Positions 24,058 to 32,256 of a stretch of DNA of 64,000 nucleotides are shown here, one piece after another. Every line of letters begins with the position of its first letter. Positions within the stretch are counted from its first letter, which is position 1. The position numbers and the translations under genes are program-made. The DNA comes from Haliangium sp050303215. GTDB lineage: Bacteria; Myxococcota_A; Polyangia; Haliangiales; Haliangiaceae. The stretch is from the NCBI RefSeq assembly GCF_050303215.1, contig NZ_JBNLBH010000102.1, positions 1 to 64,000 on the forward strand, in the 5' to 3' direction. A model generated the notes under the pieces. It was given only the letters and a program-made list of their open reading frames with translations, was not told where the DNA came from and did not search any database.

Positions 24058-25102
24058 GGGACTTCTCCTTGCGGGCGAGGGTGGCGCGCATGTCGTCGAG
24101 GGCCTCGGCCAGCTCGGGCGAGCGCTCGCCCAGCTCGGCGGCCTCGGCGGCCTCGATGAGGCCGCGCAGTACCTCGATGTCGTAGCGCTGCATGGTCTGT
24201 AGACCCGCGTGGGCGGCCTTGAAGTGTTCGTAGAACTCGACGAGTTGGTCGCCCTTGCGGAGGTTGTACACCTCGTCGTAGCGCCCGTCCTGCATCTTCG
24301 CGAAGTACAGGCCGACCTTGTGCAGCGGACCCGCGATGCGGTGGGTCATCTTGATGCCCCAGAAGGTCAAGCCCACGATCAGGAGCCCGCACGCGCCCAC
24401 CAACAGGCCCAGAATGAGCCGGTAGCCGGCGTGCAAGCTGGTGATCTTGGCGATCTGCTCGTGCCGGCAACGGTAGTGCCGGATCACGGCCTCCACGAAG
24501 CCCGGCGGCACCGCCGGCGGTAGGTCGAGCAGCACCGTGCCCTCGTCGAGCACGATCTTGGAGCGCGCGCGGTGCACGTCTTCGCCCTCGCCTTCGCCGG
24601 CCTGCAGCTCGGCCTCAGCCGCCTCGCCTTCGCCGGCCTGCGCCTCGGTCTCAGCCTCGGCCTCGCCCGCCTCGCCTTCACCCTCGCCCTCCGCAGCCCG
24701 GTCAGCGCCGACCTCGGCCTCGGTCGCGGCCGAGTCGCCCGCGGCCGTATCGGCCGGGTCGGTCGCGGCGGCTTCGTCGGCTTCGGCGGCTTCGTCTCCG
24801 GCGACCTCGGCCGCCTGCGCCGGGCGCGCCTCCGGCATCTGTATCTCGGTGATCTCGTCGATGATCACCGCCTCGGTGTCGTCGCTGCCGAGCGCGGGCA
24901 CGGCCGGGCAGCGCTGACCCTCCACGTTGTTGATGGCGACCTCGGTGGCTCGCTGCGCCTCGCGCACGACCCAGTAGCCGAGGAAGGACATGAGCAGGGT
25001 GCTCACGCCCACCATGAACAAGGTGAAGCCGAGCTGGTAGCGCTTGTTGATGAGCAGGTTCTTCCAGCTCCGCCGGTACGGCTTGTTTCTGGCTGCGCGC
25101 AT
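24050..25102 (-). CDS. Paralogous two-TM HAMP-like membrane protein with acidic periplasmic insert
   Basis: This 350-residue protein has the same plan as the next gene: basic N-terminus, membrane helix (LGFTLFMVGVSTLLMSFLGY), extracytoplasmic region, second helix (LILGLLVGACGLLIVGLTFW) and HAMP-like segment IKMTHRIAGPLHKVGLYFAK followed by LRKGDQLVEFYEHFKAAH. It differs by a periplasmic insertion of about 90 residues made almost only of Ala, Glu, Gly and Asp. The two genes overlap by eight bases and look like an old duplication that now encodes a heteromeric pair. Function is not known; context points to sensing upstream of the kinase-PspA module. Confidence 0.72.
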
Positions 25103-25117
25103 GTGGCTCGTCCTCGC

Positions 25118-25966
25118 TTAGTGGCGCTGCTGAATCACAGGGATGATCTTCCGGGTCACCAAGTCCTCGACCACCGCGCTCACGCAGTCCTCCTGCGCGT
25201 AGGCGATGTCCCGTGAGGACGAGCCCGTCTGTACCCGAGCGCCGCCGTCGAGGAACCCAAACATACTCTTCTCGGGGTAGGTAGCAATGAGCATGCTCAC
25301 CTTACACGACACCAAAGTCGTATCACCTTGAGACTGGGCCTGCAGGGCCACCAGGGTGCCGTCCACGTGGTAGCCGGTGGTCTTGCTGGCGCGGAGCTGC
25401 TTGGCCGACGGCGCTCCGCCGCTGGGCCACGAGGTCGCCATGGACGAGGCCTGCTTGGAGAAGGTCTGGGTGGTGGTCTGGCGCATCAGCCCGATGAGCT
25501 TGCTGGGCACCTGGGTCTTGGACGACATCTGGCCGATGTTGACATAGATCCCGCCGGCTTGGGGCTGGGGAGAGTCGAGGGCCTTGATCTCGTCGACCGC
25601 GCGCCCGGCCTGCTTGCGTACGAAGCCGTCAGGGTCGCGCTTGGCCAGGCGCTGGAGCGCGGCCAGCGCGCGCTTGCGCATGCGCTCGTCGGTGTCGCCG
25701 CCGACCAGCTTCGACAGCGCGGTCACGGCCGCGCCGCGCACGTTCTTGTTGTCGTCACCGAGGGCGTCGACCAAGGCCGACACCGCGCGCTGATCGCCGC
25801 GCTTGCCCAGGTTCAGCGCCGCCGACAGCCTCACCTTGTAGTCGCTGCTCTTGCGGAGCTGCGTTATCAAGCGATCCACAGCGTCGGCGCGCGCCCTCCC
25901 GGGGCTCAACATGAGCAGCAGCGGCACGAGCAGGGACAGGAAACGCAATCTCATCATCGTCGGCAT
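25118..25966 (-). CDS. Secreted HEAT-repeat protein
   Basis: This 282-residue protein starts with a signal peptide (LRFLSLLVPLLLMLSPGRARA) and then four HEAT-like repeats up to about residue 130 (DYKVRLSAALNLGKRGDQRA, DDNKNVRGAAVTALSKLVGG). The C-terminal 150 residues are a serine/threonine-rich domain with a beta pattern (YHVDGTLVALQAQSQGDTTLV) that I do not recognise; it resembles the part of myxobacterial HEAT proteins that looks like a lipoprotein partner. The ATG at 25966 begins the signal peptide; a longer frame upstream lacks one. It is the first gene of the minus-strand run, 15 bp before the membrane-protein pair. Confidence 0.7.
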   Translation of the reverse strand: MPTMMRLRFLSLLVPLLLMLSPGRARADAVDRLITQLRKSSDYKVRLSAALNLGKRGDQRAVSALVDALGDDNKNVRGAAVTALSKLVGGDTDERMRKRALAALQRLAKRDPDGFVRKQAGRAVDEIKALDSPQPQAGGIYVNIGQMSSKTQVPSKLIGLMRQTTTQTFSKQASSMATSWPSGGAPSAKQLRASKTTGYHVDGTLVALQAQSQGDTTLVSCKVSMLIATYPEKSMFGFLDGGARVQTGSSSRDIAYAQEDCVSAVVEDLVTRKIIPVIQQRH

Positions 25967-26298
25967 GGAGCCCCCAGGAGAATAGACCGGCCAACACCAC
26001 CACCCCGCGTCTCGAAACCGGACATGTGGCCTACTCGAAGCCTGCACGAACGCGCCCACAGCGGTGCGCTTCGTGACCCCGTCGGTGCGGGCTTCGGCGT
26101 CAACGTCCACGTCCGCTTCGACGTGCCCCATCCTGCTTTGTTCAGCGCCATCATCGCCACGTTACGCCTGGTGTCCTGAACAGGTTAATCTGATTCCACA
26201 GGACGATTCAAGCGCCGGCGGCAATCCCGATCGAAATCGGTCCTACACCTTCCGCATCAGGTCACAACCGCTCCCACTAGTAGGATAGGCGCAGGCCG
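25967..26298. other. Intergenic region upstream of the HEAT-kinase-PspA gene run
   Basis: These 332 bases hold no supported gene. They must carry the promoter of the minus-strand run beginning at 25966. A short dyad CCGAT-CGAA-ATCGG lies at 26227-26240 and the segment around 26170-26200 is locally AT-rich. I could not identify a convincing sigma-70 or sigma-54 promoter. Confidence 0.5.
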
Positions 26299-26829
26299 CT
26301 ACATCTTCCACTTGCCAAACGGCTCACCGTCGCCCTCGCCGAGCTCGTCGGGATCCACCAGCGCCGGCGGCAACGCACACCCATGCCCGCCGACGCCGGC
26401 GGCGCCGAGCTGCTCGAGCACCCGCCGCGAGACCTGGATGTCGGCGCCGCTGAGCAGCGCCAGCACCAGCGCGTCCGAGGGGCGGCTGTCTTGGACGACG
26501 CTGCTGCCGTCGACCAGGCGGAGGTGGATGTGGGCGTAGAGCGTGGCCCCGGACAAGGCGTGGATGCAGATCTCCTCCACCTGGGCCCCGGTCCGCTCGA
26601 GCAACGCCGCCATCAAACGGTGGGTGGTGGGCCGCTCCAGCTCGATGCAGCCCAGCTCGGCCGCGATCGCCGACACCTCACCCAGCCCGATCGCCACCGG
26701 CAGTACCTCGCCGTCGTCACCGTCGTCGTCCTCGCTGCAGTCGGCCCCGACCAACGCCGCCGCGCCGCCGGTGAGGAGAACCACCGGCAGGTTGGAAATC
26801 GGATCCACGCTGAGCGTGGACACCTTCAT
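26299..26829 (-). CDS. Bifunctional nuclease (BFN/DUF151) domain protein
   Basis: This 176-residue protein carries the BFN domain: LPVAIGLGEVSAIAAELG, RPTTHRLMAALLERTGAQVE, ALYAHIHLRL-type strand and SRPSDALVLALLSGADI. Family members from Thermotoga and plants have RNase/DNase activity or regulate genes; in proteobacteria the role is unsettled. An acidic EDDDGDDGE stretch interrupts the first strand. I prefer the ATG at 26829 to a GTG seven codons upstream because MKVSTL is the usual start of the family. It stands alone. Confidence 0.8.
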   Translation of the reverse strand: MKVSTLSVDPISNLPVVLLTGGAAALVGADCSEDDDGDDGEVLPVAIGLGEVSAIAAELGCIELERPTTHRLMAALLERTGAQVEEICIHALSGATLYAHIHLRLVDGSSVVQDSRPSDALVLALLSGADIQVSRRVLEQLGAAGVGGHGCALPPALVDPDELGEGDGEPFGKWKM

Positions 26830-26940
26830 ACGAATGCTACTCTCGCACACCAGCGTTCCTCGAGGTTCGCAGAAGTGTAGTAGGCGTCCCCCGAGTGGTC
26901 AAGGAAGCCTCCCCACCTCCCACATCGGCGCCCGCTGGTC

Positions 26941-27747
26941 TCAAATCGCGCCGCGAGCCAGCGCCCGGCCAGCCACCTCGGCCGCGATCTCGAGCCGGTC
27001 CTCGCCCCCGATGCCGACGTAAAGCACCGTGCTGTCACGGTCGATGACCATCACCGTGGGCTCCTGGGTGACGTAGTAGCGGCCGGCCACGCCCCCGCCC
27101 ACGTCGTGCAACACCGTGAACGATGGCTTGTGGCTGTCGGCCCAGGCGCTCAAGGACGAGCGTGACTCGCGCGAGATGAGGAACGCGGCCAGCGCGCTGT
27201 CGGCGTTGCGATCCACGAAGCGCGATAGCCGCCGGTGCAGGCTCGCACACGACTCGCAGCCGCTGGCCGCAAACAACAGCAACACCACCCGGCCTCGCAG
27301 CCGCCCCAGATCGCCGATCGCGTCCCCGCTCACGGTCGGCGCCCGCAGCTCGGGCGCGCGCTTGCCCACCAAGCGCCGGTGCAGGATGTCCTCTTCGTCC
27401 GGCTTGGCGTCGAGCACGGCCTCGCGTCGCAGCACCCGCCCGGACCGCCACAGGGTGAGCTCGACCGTGGCCCCGACCGGGTGGGCGTCGATGGCCGCGA
27501 TCAGCTCGGTCGGCGTGTTCACCCGCTGGCCGCTCACCGCCAACAGCTCGTCGCCTACCTCCAGGCCGGTGATCTCCGCCGGTGACTGGTCGATGATCTC
27601 CTGCACGTACACGCCGTGCAGCCCGGGGCGGATGAACACCCCCAGCCAGGCCCGCTGCGGCGGCTTGGCCGGCGCCGGCTGGGCCCAGCCCGGCGCCGCC
27701 GCCGCGCACGCGATCACGAGACCCAGAGCAAGCGCCACAGCGCGCAT
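26941..27747 (-). CDS. Exported PDZ-thioredoxin (TlpA-like) protein
   Basis: This 268-residue protein has a signal peptide (VALALGLVIACAAAAPGWAQ), a PDZ domain (about 35-115: HGVYVQEIIDQSPAEITGLE, VGDELLAVSGQRV) and a TlpA/AhpC-type thioredoxin fold (about 125-265) with the active-site motif SGCESCASLHRR and the cis-proline region TQEPTVMVIDRD. It probably acts in the periplasm in thiol reduction, redox sensing or delivery to a protein bound by the PDZ domain. The start was placed at the ATG at 27747 because it directly precedes the signal peptide. It is divergent from the PilZ gene, 116 bp away. Confidence 0.8.
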   Translation of the reverse strand: MRAVALALGLVIACAAAAPGWAQPAPAKPPQRAWLGVFIRPGLHGVYVQEIIDQSPAEITGLEVGDELLAVSGQRVNTPTELIAAIDAHPVGATVELTLWRSGRVLRREAVLDAKPDEEDILHRRLVGKRAPELRAPTVSGDAIGDLGRLRGRVVLLLFAASGCESCASLHRRLSRFVDRNADSALAAFLISRESRSSLSAWADSHKPSFTVLHDVGGGVAGRYYVTQEPTVMVIDRDSTVLYVGIGGEDRLEIAAEVAGRALARGAI

Positions 27748-27863
27748 GCCATTCAGTCTATCGGCTGTCCGAGGCAGGGGCCAGGAGTTCACCGGAGCTG
27801 AACATACAAACATGTACGCAATTTGACTTCATTGACTCACCCTGGCTACGATCGCTCTCGACC

Positions 27864-28259
27864 ATGCAGCAGACCCCCTCGAACAATCGACCCCGGTTCC
27901 CAAGCGGCGGCGACAAGCGCCTCGAGATGCGCTTCGACAAGGCCTTCCCCGTCATCGTGGGCAGCGAGATCTTCGGAGACGCGCCCGCCGTGGCCCGCAA
28001 CATCTCGCTCAGCGGGATGATGATCGAGATGGCCGACCCGCTGCCGCTGGGTAGCTTCGTCACGGTCCACTTCCGCATGCCCGACAGCGGCCACGACATC
28101 GTGGCCCGGGCCGAGGTGAAGCATCAGTACTGCTTCAACTTCTCGCGCGAAGGTGGGCCCCTGCGCGCGCGCGGCGTAGGGCTGCGCTTCGTCGAGTTCA
28201 TCTCCGAGAGCGGGGAGCTGTGGCAGGAAACACTTTCGCGCTACCGGGTGTTGCATTGA
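27864..28259 (+). CDS. PilZ domain protein
   Basis: This 131-residue single-domain protein resembles PilZ proteins, c-di-GMP-binding adaptors common in myxobacteria. NISLSGMMIEMADPLPLGSF matches the second PilZ motif (D/NxSxxG), and an R-rich first motif (DKRLEMRFDKAF) and GVGLRFVEF near the end complete the barrel. The RxxxR motif is imperfect, with K/R spacing unlike the canonical one, so binding of the nucleotide is uncertain. It precedes the TPR-protein gene by 60 bp. Confidence 0.8.
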   Translation: MQQTPSNNRPRFPSGGDKRLEMRFDKAFPVIVGSEIFGDAPAVARNISLSGMMIEMADPLPLGSFVTVHFRMPDSGHDIVARAEVKHQYCFNFSREGGPLRARGVGLRFVEFISESGELWQETLSRYRVLH

Positions 28260-28319
28260 TGAGCACCGGCGCGAGTGGTAACTCTTGCGCTGCCAGCCCA
28301 TCTCGTCCAGGAGCCCTTT

Positions 28320-29891
28320 GTGTCCAACCGTGCCCCCACCGTCCCCCTCGCCGCCCTCCTCTTCGCCGTGAGCGGGCTGCTCGCGCCGTCGCCGGCGCCC
28401 GCCCAGAGCCGCGCCGGCGTCGCTGAGACCGACGCCGACGTGGGCGAGCGAGTGCGCGCGGGCCTGGACCGGGTGGCCTCTGCGCGGTCGAGCGACGAGC
28501 GCCTCGCGGCCGCCACCGAGGTGGCCTCGCTCGGGCCCGCGGCGATCCCGGCTCTGCGCGCGTTCCTGGCCCGCCCGCGCCAGAGCAGCGACGCCGAGCG
28601 GCGGGCGGTGCTGACCGAGATCCGCGCCGACGTGCCCGACGAGGACGGGCGCTTCGCGCGCGCTCGGCGGGGCAAGAAGCCGGAGGTGCGGACCAGTGAT
28701 GACTTCGACTGGCTGGCCGAGCTGGCCGCGCTGTCGCCCCCGCCCACTCGCGCCGGCGAGGTGATGGCCGACGTGGCCGCCCTCCGCGCCCTGGCCGCCA
28801 CCCGCGCGACCGAGGCCGCCGAGGCCATCATCGAGTTCGCCTTCGACGAGGTCGGCATCGTGTATCGCGACGAGTGCGGCCGCACCCTGCGCCAGATGGC
28901 GCCCTACTCGCTGCCGGCCCTGATCGCGGTCAGCAACGATCGCGCCCGTCGGGCCATGGCCCGCTACGCCACCTATCAGCTCGAGCGCCTCGACCGCAAG
29001 AGCCCGGCCAAGGCCATCGATGAAGCCAGCGTGGACGAAGATCTCGCGGTGGCCGTGTTCGAGGCCTACGCGGCGGCCAAACCCCGCGAGGCAGTCGGCC
29101 CGATCCTGGCCACCACCGACGACTCGTCACCACGGGTGCGCAAGGCCGCCCGGGCCGCCTGGATGGCCTACGTGACCGGTCCCGAGCCGCCCCCGGCCCC
29201 CAAGCGCCGGCTCAAGCTCGCGGGCGGACGAATGACCGACGAACCCGAGCCGCTGTGGCTCAATTACCGCGAACTGGCCGATATCGAGCTGCGGCGGGTC
29301 TACGAGGAGGTCATGGGTACCAAGGCACCCCGCCGCGACAGCCTGGAGTCGATCAGCCGGGCGCTGTTCGGTCACTATGACCAGGTGCGTGCCGAGGCCC
29401 TGGCCGCGCGCTACCGCGACGCCGCCAAGCTGGCCGAGGCCGGCGACTGGGCCGCCGCCACCACGGCCTACGACCGCATCCTGGCCCGCGACCCCGAGCA
29501 CCCGGAGCGCGCGGCCATGGCCCCGGCCTACCTCGAGCACGCCAAGCTCCTGGAGGCGGCGGGCTCGTGGCGGGAGGCCGCGGCCGCGTACAGCAAGGCC
29601 CACGGCCTGGCCCCCGACGCGCCCGGCGCGGACCAGGCCCTGGCCGCTCACCACGCCGCCCTGGGCAAGGCCCTCGAGGCCGAGGGCAAGGACGGCTCGC
29701 TCGCGCTCGGGCGCGCGCATGGAATCGATCCCGAGACCGCCCGGCGCACCGCCGCGGGCGGCTCCGGTGGGGCCAGCGTGGGTCCGCCGCGGTGGATGAT
29801 GTACGCTGGCGTCGGCGCTCTCGCCGGCGCCCTGCTCCTGCTCTTCTTGGGGGTGGTGGCCCGCCAGCGCGGCCGCCGCAGCGCCGCATGA
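28320..29891 (+). CDS. Exported TPR/HEAT protein with C-terminal membrane anchor
   Basis: This 523-residue protein starts with a signal peptide (APTVPLAALLFAVSGLLAPS), has HEAT-like helical repeats in the first half (AAIPALRAFLARP, PYSLPALIAVSNDR) and TPR repeats near 370-470 (AAKLAEAGDWAAATTAYDRI and EAAGSWREAAAAYSKAH), and ends with a membrane helix (YAGVGALAGALLLLFLGVVA) plus basic tail. I chose the GTG at 28320 because CAGGAG lies seven bases upstream and the signal peptide starts there. It is coupled by an ATGA overlap to tmk. No enzymatic motif is present; it looks like a periplasmic scaffold. Confidence 0.72.
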   Translation: MSNRAPTVPLAALLFAVSGLLAPSPAPAQSRAGVAETDADVGERVRAGLDRVASARSSDERLAAATEVASLGPAAIPALRAFLARPRQSSDAERRAVLTEIRADVPDEDGRFARARRGKKPEVRTSDDFDWLAELAALSPPPTRAGEVMADVAALRALAATRATEAAEAIIEFAFDEVGIVYRDECGRTLRQMAPYSLPALIAVSNDRARRAMARYATYQLERLDRKSPAKAIDEASVDEDLAVAVFEAYAAAKPREAVGPILATTDDSSPRVRKAARAAWMAYVTGPEPPPAPKRRLKLAGGRMTDEPEPLWLNYRELADIELRRVYEEVMGTKAPRRDSLESISRALFGHYDQVRAEALAARYRDAAKLAEAGDWAAATTAYDRILARDPEHPERAAMAPAYLEHAKLLEAAGSWREAAAAYSKAHGLAPDAPGADQALAAHHAALGKALEAEGKDGSLALGRAHGIDPETARRTAAGGSGGASVGPPRWMMYAGVGALAGALLLLFLGVVARQRGRRSAA

Positions 29892-30520
29892 GCCTGGGAC
29901 GAGGACTGCTCATCGTGCTCGAAGGCCTCGACGGGGCCGGGACCACCACCCAGACCCGACGTCTGGGCGCGGCCCTGGGCGCCGCCGGACGCGCCGTGCA
30001 CACCACCCGTGAGCCCAGCGACGGCCCCATCGGCAAGCTGCTCCGCGCCATCCTCGCCGGCGCCCACGCGCCGGTGGACCAGACCACACTCAGCCTGCTG
30101 TTCGCGGCCGACCGCGCCGACCACCTGCAGCGCGAGGTCGAGCCGGCCCTGGCCGCGGGTACACTGGTGATCTCGGACCGGTGGTATCACTCCTCCCTGG
30201 CCTATCAAGGCACTGGCGAGGAGCGACACTGGATCGCCGAGCTCAACCGACGCGCCCGCCGCCCCGACCTCACCCTGTACCTCGACGTGGATCCGGACGA
30301 GGCCGCCCGCCGCCGCCAGGGCGATGAGCGCAATCCCGAAATCTTCGACCAGCTCGCGACCCAGCGACGAGTCGCCGCCGGATACCGCGCGGTCATCGAG
30401 ATGCTGCGCGAGAGCGAGCGCATCGAGGTCGTGCCCGGTGGCGCGTCGACGGACGAGGTCGCCGAGGATGTGCTCGCCCGGGTCACCCGCGTCATCGCCA
30501 GCGCGGAGCGGGGCATATGA
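29888..30520 (+). CDS. tmk: Thymidylate kinase with atypical P-loop
   Basis: Thymidylate kinase phosphorylates dTMP to dTDP. The 210-residue protein has the family layout: P-loop EGLDGAGTTTQ at 12-22, TTREPSDGPIG, SLLFAADRADHL, the ISDRWYHSSLAYQG DRY-type motif and a LID region RRRQGDERNPEIFD. The P-loop lysine usual in GxxGAGK(S/T) is Thr19 here, which removes a residue normally needed for phosphate binding; LID arginines could compensate. The ATG overlaps the preceding stop (ATGA), and its stop overlaps the next start in the same way. Confidence 0.9.
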   Translation: MSLGRGLLIVLEGLDGAGTTTQTRRLGAALGAAGRAVHTTREPSDGPIGKLLRAILAGAHAPVDQTTLSLLFAADRADHLQREVEPALAAGTLVISDRWYHSSLAYQGTGEERHWIAELNRRARRPDLTLYLDVDPDEAARRRQGDERNPEIFDQLATQRRVAAGYRAVIEMLRESERIEVVPGGASTDEVAEDVLARVTRVIASAERGI

Positions 30521-31140
30521 GCGCGCGGCCCCTATCTCTCGCCGTCGGATGCGCTCTCGCGGCCATCGCCGCGCTGGCGAGCTGTGGGCCGAGCGTGACC
30601 CCTGATGCGCCCGGTCCGGTGGCCCCCGCGCCGCCGCCCCCGACCCCTGCGCTCGCGACCGCAACGCCGCAGACGATGCCCGCGCACGCGGACCTCGCCG
30701 CGGACGCCACGCCCACACCGCGCTCGCGCCTCGGCGAGGTGCCCCGCCCGCAGCTCGACGCCGTCCTCGACCGCGGCCCCGGCGCCTTCCTGCGCTGCGT
30801 AGAGCTCACTCCGCACTTCCGCGCCCGCCGCTTCGCGGGCTGGCAGATCGTCCGCTTCATCGACAACGACCCCGACCTCACCGGGGTAGACTTACAGCCG
30901 GGTGACGTGGTCACCGCTGTCAACGGTCACCTCATCGTGCGCCCACGCAACCTCCACGCGCTATGGCTCGAGCTCCGCGCCGCGAGTCACATCGTGGTCA
31001 GCGCCGAGCGCGACGGCGAGCCCTTCGAGCTCCGCTTCGACGTGGTCGACCCGGTTGGCCCCATGGGGCCGAGCGACGCAGTTGGCCCGATCGACCCGAT
31101 TGGACCGATCGACCGTGGGGCGACCGAGCACGGGCCGTGA
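30517..31140 (+). CDS. Lipoprotein with PDZ-like domain
   Basis: This 207-residue protein has a lipobox near position 20 (AIAALASCG), a Pro/Ala/Thr-rich linker and a globular part around 80-175 whose DLTGVDLQPGDVVTAVNGHL segment is typical of a PDZ-like GspC C-terminal domain. It ends with repeats of Gly-Pro/Ile-Asp-Pro. It is probably a lipid-anchored periplasmic adaptor. Start and stop of tmk overlap it (ATGA). I do not know its partner. Confidence 0.72.
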   Translation: MSARPLSLAVGCALAAIAALASCGPSVTPDAPGPVAPAPPPPTPALATATPQTMPAHADLAADATPTPRSRLGEVPRPQLDAVLDRGPGAFLRCVELTPHFRARRFAGWQIVRFIDNDPDLTGVDLQPGDVVTAVNGHLIVRPRNLHALWLELRAASHIVVSAERDGEPFELRFDVVDPVGPMGPSDAVGPIDPIGPIDRGATEHGP

Positions 31141-31152
31141 TATCGTTCCATC

Positions 31153-32256
31153 ATGCTTGCATACGAGGAACTGGTCACGGCCTTGGCGCGCTGGCGGGAA
31201 CGGGAAGGGCTGCCCCCAGGCGCCCCCGAGTACGCCAGCGCGCTCCCGGCTCGGACGGCCACCGCGGACGATGCCCGCGAGGTGACCGCGCCGGTGCTGG
31301 AGGATGACTACCAGCTCGCGAGCGAACTCCCGCTAGAGGGCCATGCGCCCGCGCCGCCCACCTTCGACGCGGTCGAGCTGGCCGAGCCGCTGGCCGACGC
31401 GCAGCCCACCGGTGCCTATGAGCCGCTCGCGCTCGAAGACGTGGATCACGCAGAGGGCGACCATTCGGCTCTGTACGGTGCCGACGCAGGAACGCCGCCT
31501 CCGCCGCCGTTTGCCGAGCCAAACGCCGGGGGTGATCCCTACGCCGCCTCCGCTTACGCCGCCCCCCAAGCCGAGGCCCCAGCGGTCGGCTATGCCCCCG
31601 AGTCCGGCCCACATCCGATGGAGCCGGTGTACGACGGCGGACAAGGCCACGGTCTGCCGCCGCAAGACCCTTATGCCGCCGAGGGGTATCAGGACTACGG
31701 CCAAGACCAGGCCTACGCTCAGCCCGGTGAGCAGCCCTATGGCCACGACCAGGCCTACGCTCAGCCCGGTGAGCAGCCCTATGGCCATGACCAGGCCTAC
31801 GCTCAGCCCGTCGATCAGCCCTATGGCCATGACCAGGCCTACGCTCAGCCCGGTGAGCAACCCTATGGCCATGACCAGGCCTACGCTCAGCCCGTCGACC
31901 AGCCCTATGGCCATGACCAGGCCTACGCTCAGCCCGCCGACCAGCCCTATGGCCATGACCAGGCCTACGCTCAGCCCGGTGAGCAGCCCTATGGCCATGA
32001 CCAGGCCTACGCTCAGCCCGGTGAGCAGCCCTATGCTCACGACCAGGCCTACTCTCAGCCCGCCGACCAAGCGTACGGTTACGATCCAGCCTACGCACAG
32101 CAGCCAGCAGCTCAGGCCTACGGTCAAGATCAGTCCTACGCCCAGCCCGGCGAGGCGCAGGCATACGACGGGCAAGGCTACGATGCGAACGGCGCTCCGG
32201 CGGCGTCGCCGCCGCCGTGGCCGCCCGACGACGACGGGGAGCGCACGCCTTCGTGA
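31153..32256 (+). CDS. Repeat protein with eleven Gln/Tyr/Ala-rich 14-residue repeats
   Basis: This 367-residue protein begins with a helical segment (LAYEELVTALARWREREGLP), an acidic/proline-rich middle, and then (about 180-335) eleven tandem repeats of the pattern Q-P-Y-G-H-D-Q-A-Y-A-Q-P-G/V/A-E/D, ending with a Pro-rich acidic tail. No signal peptide or membrane helix is seen, so it should be cytoplasmic. The low-complexity Q/Y/H repeats resemble phase-separating or fibrous segments. The final TGA overlaps the next gene's GTG (GTGA), showing coupling. Function is not known. Confidence 0.75.
   Translation: MLAYEELVTALARWREREGLPPGAPEYASALPARTATADDAREVTAPVLEDDYQLASELPLEGHAPAPPTFDAVELAEPLADAQPTGAYEPLALEDVDHAEGDHSALYGADAGTPPPPPFAEPNAGGDPYAASAYAAPQAEAPAVGYAPESGPHPMEPVYDGGQGHGLPPQDPYAAEGYQDYGQDQAYAQPGEQPYGHDQAYAQPGEQPYGHDQAYAQPVDQPYGHDQAYAQPGEQPYGHDQAYAQPVDQPYGHDQAYAQPADQPYGHDQAYAQPGEQPYGHDQAYAQPGEQPYAHDQAYSQPADQAYGYDPAYAQQPAAQAYGQDQSYAQPGEAQAYDGQGYDANGAPAASPPPWPPDDDGERTPS
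31690..32154 (+). repeat. 42-bp coding tandem repeat array, about 11 units
   Basis: Ten units of 42 bp and one of 45 bp, nearly identical at the DNA level in the middle (units 2-8), encode the 14-residue repeats of the 31153-32256 protein. Units differ mostly in the last two codons (GE, VD or AD), giving an alternating pattern. The high DNA identity implies recent expansion or gene conversion; copy number may vary between strains. Confidence 0.9.

Noticed and set aside
24560..24840. GC-rich direct repeats as a regulatory array
   Set aside because: They are the Ala/Glu/Gly codons of the acidic insert in the membrane protein.
31690..32154. The 42-bp repeats as a CRISPR array or mobile repeat
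   Set aside because: Units abut, encode a regular 14-residue repeat, and lie within one open frame.
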